15,330 nucleotides of DNA from Halieaceae bacterium (GTDB taxonomy: Bacteria; Pseudomonadota; Gammaproteobacteria; Pseudomonadales; Halieaceae): the NCBI GenBank assembly GCA_003523185.1, contig DPGN01000031.1, forward strand, positions 12,418 to 27,747, read 5' to 3'. Below the pieces are notes generated by a model that was not told where the DNA came from, ran no database searches, and was given only the letters and a program-made list of their open reading frames with translations. Shown one piece after another: positions 13,393 through 15,330 of the stretch. The translations under genes were made by a program, and so were the position numbers. The first letter of the stretch is position 1. Every line of letters starts with the position of its first letter.

Positions 13393-14136
13393 TCAGCCTT
13401 CACCGCACAGCAATACGGCAACCTGTTGGCGGATGCCTTCAATATCAAGGTCAGACTCATCGATCAGACTGGCACATAAGTTGAGGCACTTGGGTGCTTG
13501 GGCACTCCGTTTCGCGAAAAACTCAATGACCTCTGTGTCGCTCTGGCGTATAGCCTTCAGCAACAGTGGACTCATGGCGCCTGCCTCAGGCGCTAGATCA
13601 AAATGAGCGAGGTTGTGAAGCGCTTTGAGCAGCTTAGGACCCACCATTTGGGGTGCAATGTGATTTGGATCGACGCGGGCGATCATCGACTCGATGGTGT
13701 GAATTAAAAAGTTGAGTACTGGCGATGCCTGCAAAAAAATCATAAAGGCATTGTGTGGCTGGCGACGAATTTCTAACCGGCCCGACCTATCCCGCTGCAA
13801 CCAGTGCTCTTCACCAAAACGTGAATGTGTCGTTGTCGATGGCTGCCAACTCTCATCAATGATCAGAGTGTCGGCATCACACCAGATGACGCGATCAGCA
13901 CCCGCTTCTAGGGCAGCTTTGATATGAAGTAGGCGCGCTAAATCGGCGAGTATGGGCCCTCGTCCCGATAACTTCCGCCGATACCAATCGGGAAGTACAT
14001 CGAAAAAGCTGTCATCAAAAAATTGGTAAGTAAAGGCGTGGTCTTTCGACCAGGCCTCAACACCCAGCAAACAATCCGTTACCCACCGGGGTCGACTGTC
14101 GGGGGCGGACTGAATGACAACAGTCTTCAAATGCAA
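13393..14136 (-). CDS. Glycosyltransferase-like protein with DxD motif, unknown role
   Basis: A 247-residue protein with an N-terminal beta-strand (LKTVVIQS), an ARLLHIKAALEAGADRVIWCDADTLII segment (about 67-92) and D87-A-D89 in the position of the metal and nucleotide-sugar binding DxD of GT-A glycosyltransferases. QPHNAFMIF (about 125-133) and HTIESMIARV further resemble the family. The overall resemblance is to cytoplasmic sugar transferases that modify small acceptors, but I cannot assign substrate or family. The gene opens with TTG at 14136, directly after the TAA of the preceding gene; a second TTG two codons later is equally possible. No clear Shine-Dalgarno sequence, so coupling is likely. 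The exact start is uncertain. Confidence 0.7.
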   Translation of the reverse strand: MHLKTVVIQSAPDSRPRWVTDCLLGVEAWSKDHAFTYQFFDDSFFDVLPDWYRRKLSGRGPILADLARLLHIKAALEAGADRVIWCDADTLIIDESWQPSTTTHSRFGEEHWLQRDRSGRLEIRRQPHNAFMIFLQASPVLNFLIHTIESMIARVDPNHIAPQMVGPKLLKALHNLAHFDLAPEAGAMSPLLLKAIRQSDTEVIEFFAKRSAQAPKCLNLCASLIDESDLDIEGIRQQVAVLLCGEG

Positions 14137-14934
14137 TTAACCGGCTTTAAAGCGAGAACCTTTTTCCGGTGGTGGATTAGCACCGCCAGCAAAGCATTGT
14201 GCCTTGGACATCCAGTCACTCGCCGGATCACCAACCACAGTGAGACTGGTGTCACCAATATTCCTCGTTTGAGTCACCACCTGAGCAAATTCGACCGCAT
14301 CCCCTTGAATAAAATTACTCTGCTGTGACTCACCATAGGTCCAAACTTCTCCGCTTGGAGAGACCAAGCTCACGAATGGCATAGGCTCAGGCGGCGTCTC
14401 GCCTCTCACCTTGAATGTCCAGCCAAAGGTATTAATCCCCAAGACAACAATGTTGCGTATACGATCGTGCTCCTCACGATCTGCACCCAGCACATCGAAG
14501 ACCTCCTGCCCATGCGCCCAGGTCTCCATTTGGCGTGCCGATATAGCCGATCGCGCGCTCATGCTGGGGCCTGCCCAAGGCACTCTTGAACTGGGATCGA
14601 GCGCGGCGTAAGCACCCGCCGTCTCGTCAACCAATGACGCCCACGCCTCACGCAGCGCCCCACCGCTGAGACCGTCCAAATACGCTTTTTCGTACTCGGG
14701 CAGCAAACCGCCTTTCAGCATGTGCGCGCCAACACCTTCGAAAAATGCGGCGAAAGCATTATCACCCTCGGTCGCGATCATGACAGCCTTATTCCAGAAA
14801 TGGAGATGGCGGAAAACATCGTTAATCGTCCAGGACTTGAACTGTGTCGTTTTCTCAAAGGCCGCATCATCCAGATCAGCAATCAAGGTCTTAAGCGTCA
14901 AACTTTCCTCTCGAAAATCACTCGCTTGCTGCAT
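14137..14934 (-). CDS. TIGR03084-type putative metal-binding protein (DinB/MDMPI-like fold)
   Basis: A 265-residue protein. The N-terminal half resembles the DinB-like/mycothiol-dependent maleylpyruvate isomerase domain: SWTINDVFRHLHFWNKA (34-50) with H43 (or H45) and SARQMETWAHGQEVFDVLG (132-150) with E137 and H141 are the expected metal ligands. The C-terminal half (about 165-255) is the accompanying domain (GWTFKVRG, WTYGE, GDPASDWM). The function is not established for the family. The ATG at 14934 has GGGAG 6 nt upstream and overlaps the end of the nitronate monooxygenase gene by 17 nt, a strong sign of translational coupling. Confidence 0.82.
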   Translation of the reverse strand: MQQASDFREESLTLKTLIADLDDAAFEKTTQFKSWTINDVFRHLHFWNKAVMIATEGDNAFAAFFEGVGAHMLKGGLLPEYEKAYLDGLSGGALREAWASLVDETAGAYAALDPSSRVPWAGPSMSARSAISARQMETWAHGQEVFDVLGADREEHDRIRNIVVLGINTFGWTFKVRGETPPEPMPFVSLVSPSGEVWTYGESQQSNFIQGDAVEFAQVVTQTRNIGDTSLTVVGDPASDWMSKAQCFAGGANPPPEKGSRFKAG

Positions 14935-15330
14935 CGTCTACTCCCTCAATGAATGCGGATATCCGGCCATGAGCCTCGATGAAATCTGTCTTGAAACCCA
15001 GCATGACATCAGCGACCGACTGCTCGGCATTCATCAGGCCAACCGCCTGTCCAACCCAATACGTCGCCAGCGCTTCAGCACCACCATGTCCACCCTCGGC
15101 TAATTTGTCGACCTTTCTCAAAGCGGGCTCGGAGACCAATGACTGGAGCGGCATGGGCAGTGGTTCCGGAGCGCCTGTGCTTTCCCATGCATCGGTCCAC
15201 GCTGATCGCAGCTGTCTTGACGGCTTACCTGTTCTTGATTTTGCTCTCACCGTATCGCTGGCTGTCGCCGCTATCATCTTGCGCTTGACGGTAGGTGTGG
15301 TCTCGGCCTCAACCGTAGTAAGCCAAACGC
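14918..15330 (-). CDS. Nitronate monooxygenase, C-terminal part (cut by window edge)
   Basis: Only the last 136 residues are present. The frame stays open to the window edge, so the ATG at 15277 is internal, not the start. Diagnostic stretches of the FMN-dependent 2-nitropropane dioxygenase family are VWLTTVEAE, the TVRAKSRTGKPSRQLR region, EAWE-like WTDAWES, PLPMPLQSLV and YWVGQAVGLM. The enzyme would oxidise alkyl nitronates such as propionate-3-nitronate to aldehyde or semialdehyde plus nitrite. The N-terminal barrel with the FMN site and catalytic His lies outside the window, so completeness cannot be judged. It overlaps the next gene by 17 nt. Confidence 0.88.
   Translation of the reverse strand, partial: VWLTTVEAETTPTVKRKMIAATASDTVRAKSRTGKPSRQLRSAWTDAWESTGAPEPLPMPLQSLVSEPALRKVDKLAEGGHGGAEALATYWVGQAVGLMNAEQSVADVMLGFKTDFIEAHGRISAFIEGVDDAASE

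Noticed and set aside
1..15330. CRISPR arrays, insertion sequences, prophage genes, integrase/att sites.
   Set aside because: No regularly spaced repeats, transposase, integrase or phage-like proteins are evident on either strand.

Overview
The window looks like chromosomal DNA of a marine-type gammaproteobacterium. Three things point there: the thrS-infC-rpmI-rplT order, a DbpA with its dedicated RNA-binding domain, and an aerobic set with alternative oxidase, crotonases, a nitronate monooxygenase and a family VIII-type serine hydrolase that recalls the OM60/NOR5 (Halieaceae) and related groups. The taxon is inference from gene content and protein resemblance; no database search was run. I see no insertion sequences, phage genes or CRISPR arrays.

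Region 1 (1-3450, minus strand) is the translation operon thrS -> infC -> rpmI -> rplT. The thrS leader holds two hairpins. The one nearer the start codon has a 7-bp stem and a 7-nt loop with CGU at the anticodon position, about 30 nt upstream of the AUG. This is the layout of the E. coli thrS operator, where ThrRS represses its own translation through tRNA mimicry. infC most likely starts at a rare ATC codon. A weak hairpin and a promoter-like element lie between thrS and infC.

Region 2 (3443-5594) holds an alternative oxidase gene (minus) with its own promoter and a palindrome, a small four-helix membrane protein (plus), a two-helix membrane protein (minus), and an OmpA-C-domain lipoprotein (minus) in which the peptidoglycan-binding Asp is replaced by Cys. 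Region 3 (5639-9378) holds uvrB (GTG start), a tRNA-Asn(GTT) gene with encoded CCA, a stringent-type promoter and a strong terminator, and dbpA.

Region 4 (9527-10294) is a small plus-strand unit: a membrane protein and a 72-residue Xre/Cro-type regulator. Ahead of it lie two near-identical 14-bp elements in inverted orientation, which are plausible operators.

Region 5 (10439-15330) is acyl-CoA related. A PaaG-like isomerase on the plus strand converges on a minus-strand series: nitronate monooxygenase (cut by the window edge) -> TIGR03084-type putative metal-binding protein -> DxD glycosyltransferase-like protein -> crotonase -> beta-lactamase-fold hydrolase. The convergent stop codons at 11243-11262 sit in the two arms of one 9-bp inverted repeat. 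There is no gene-free stretch over 300 bases; the largest gaps (4094-4316, 7868-7980, 9379-9597, 10295-10438) are described in the feature list.
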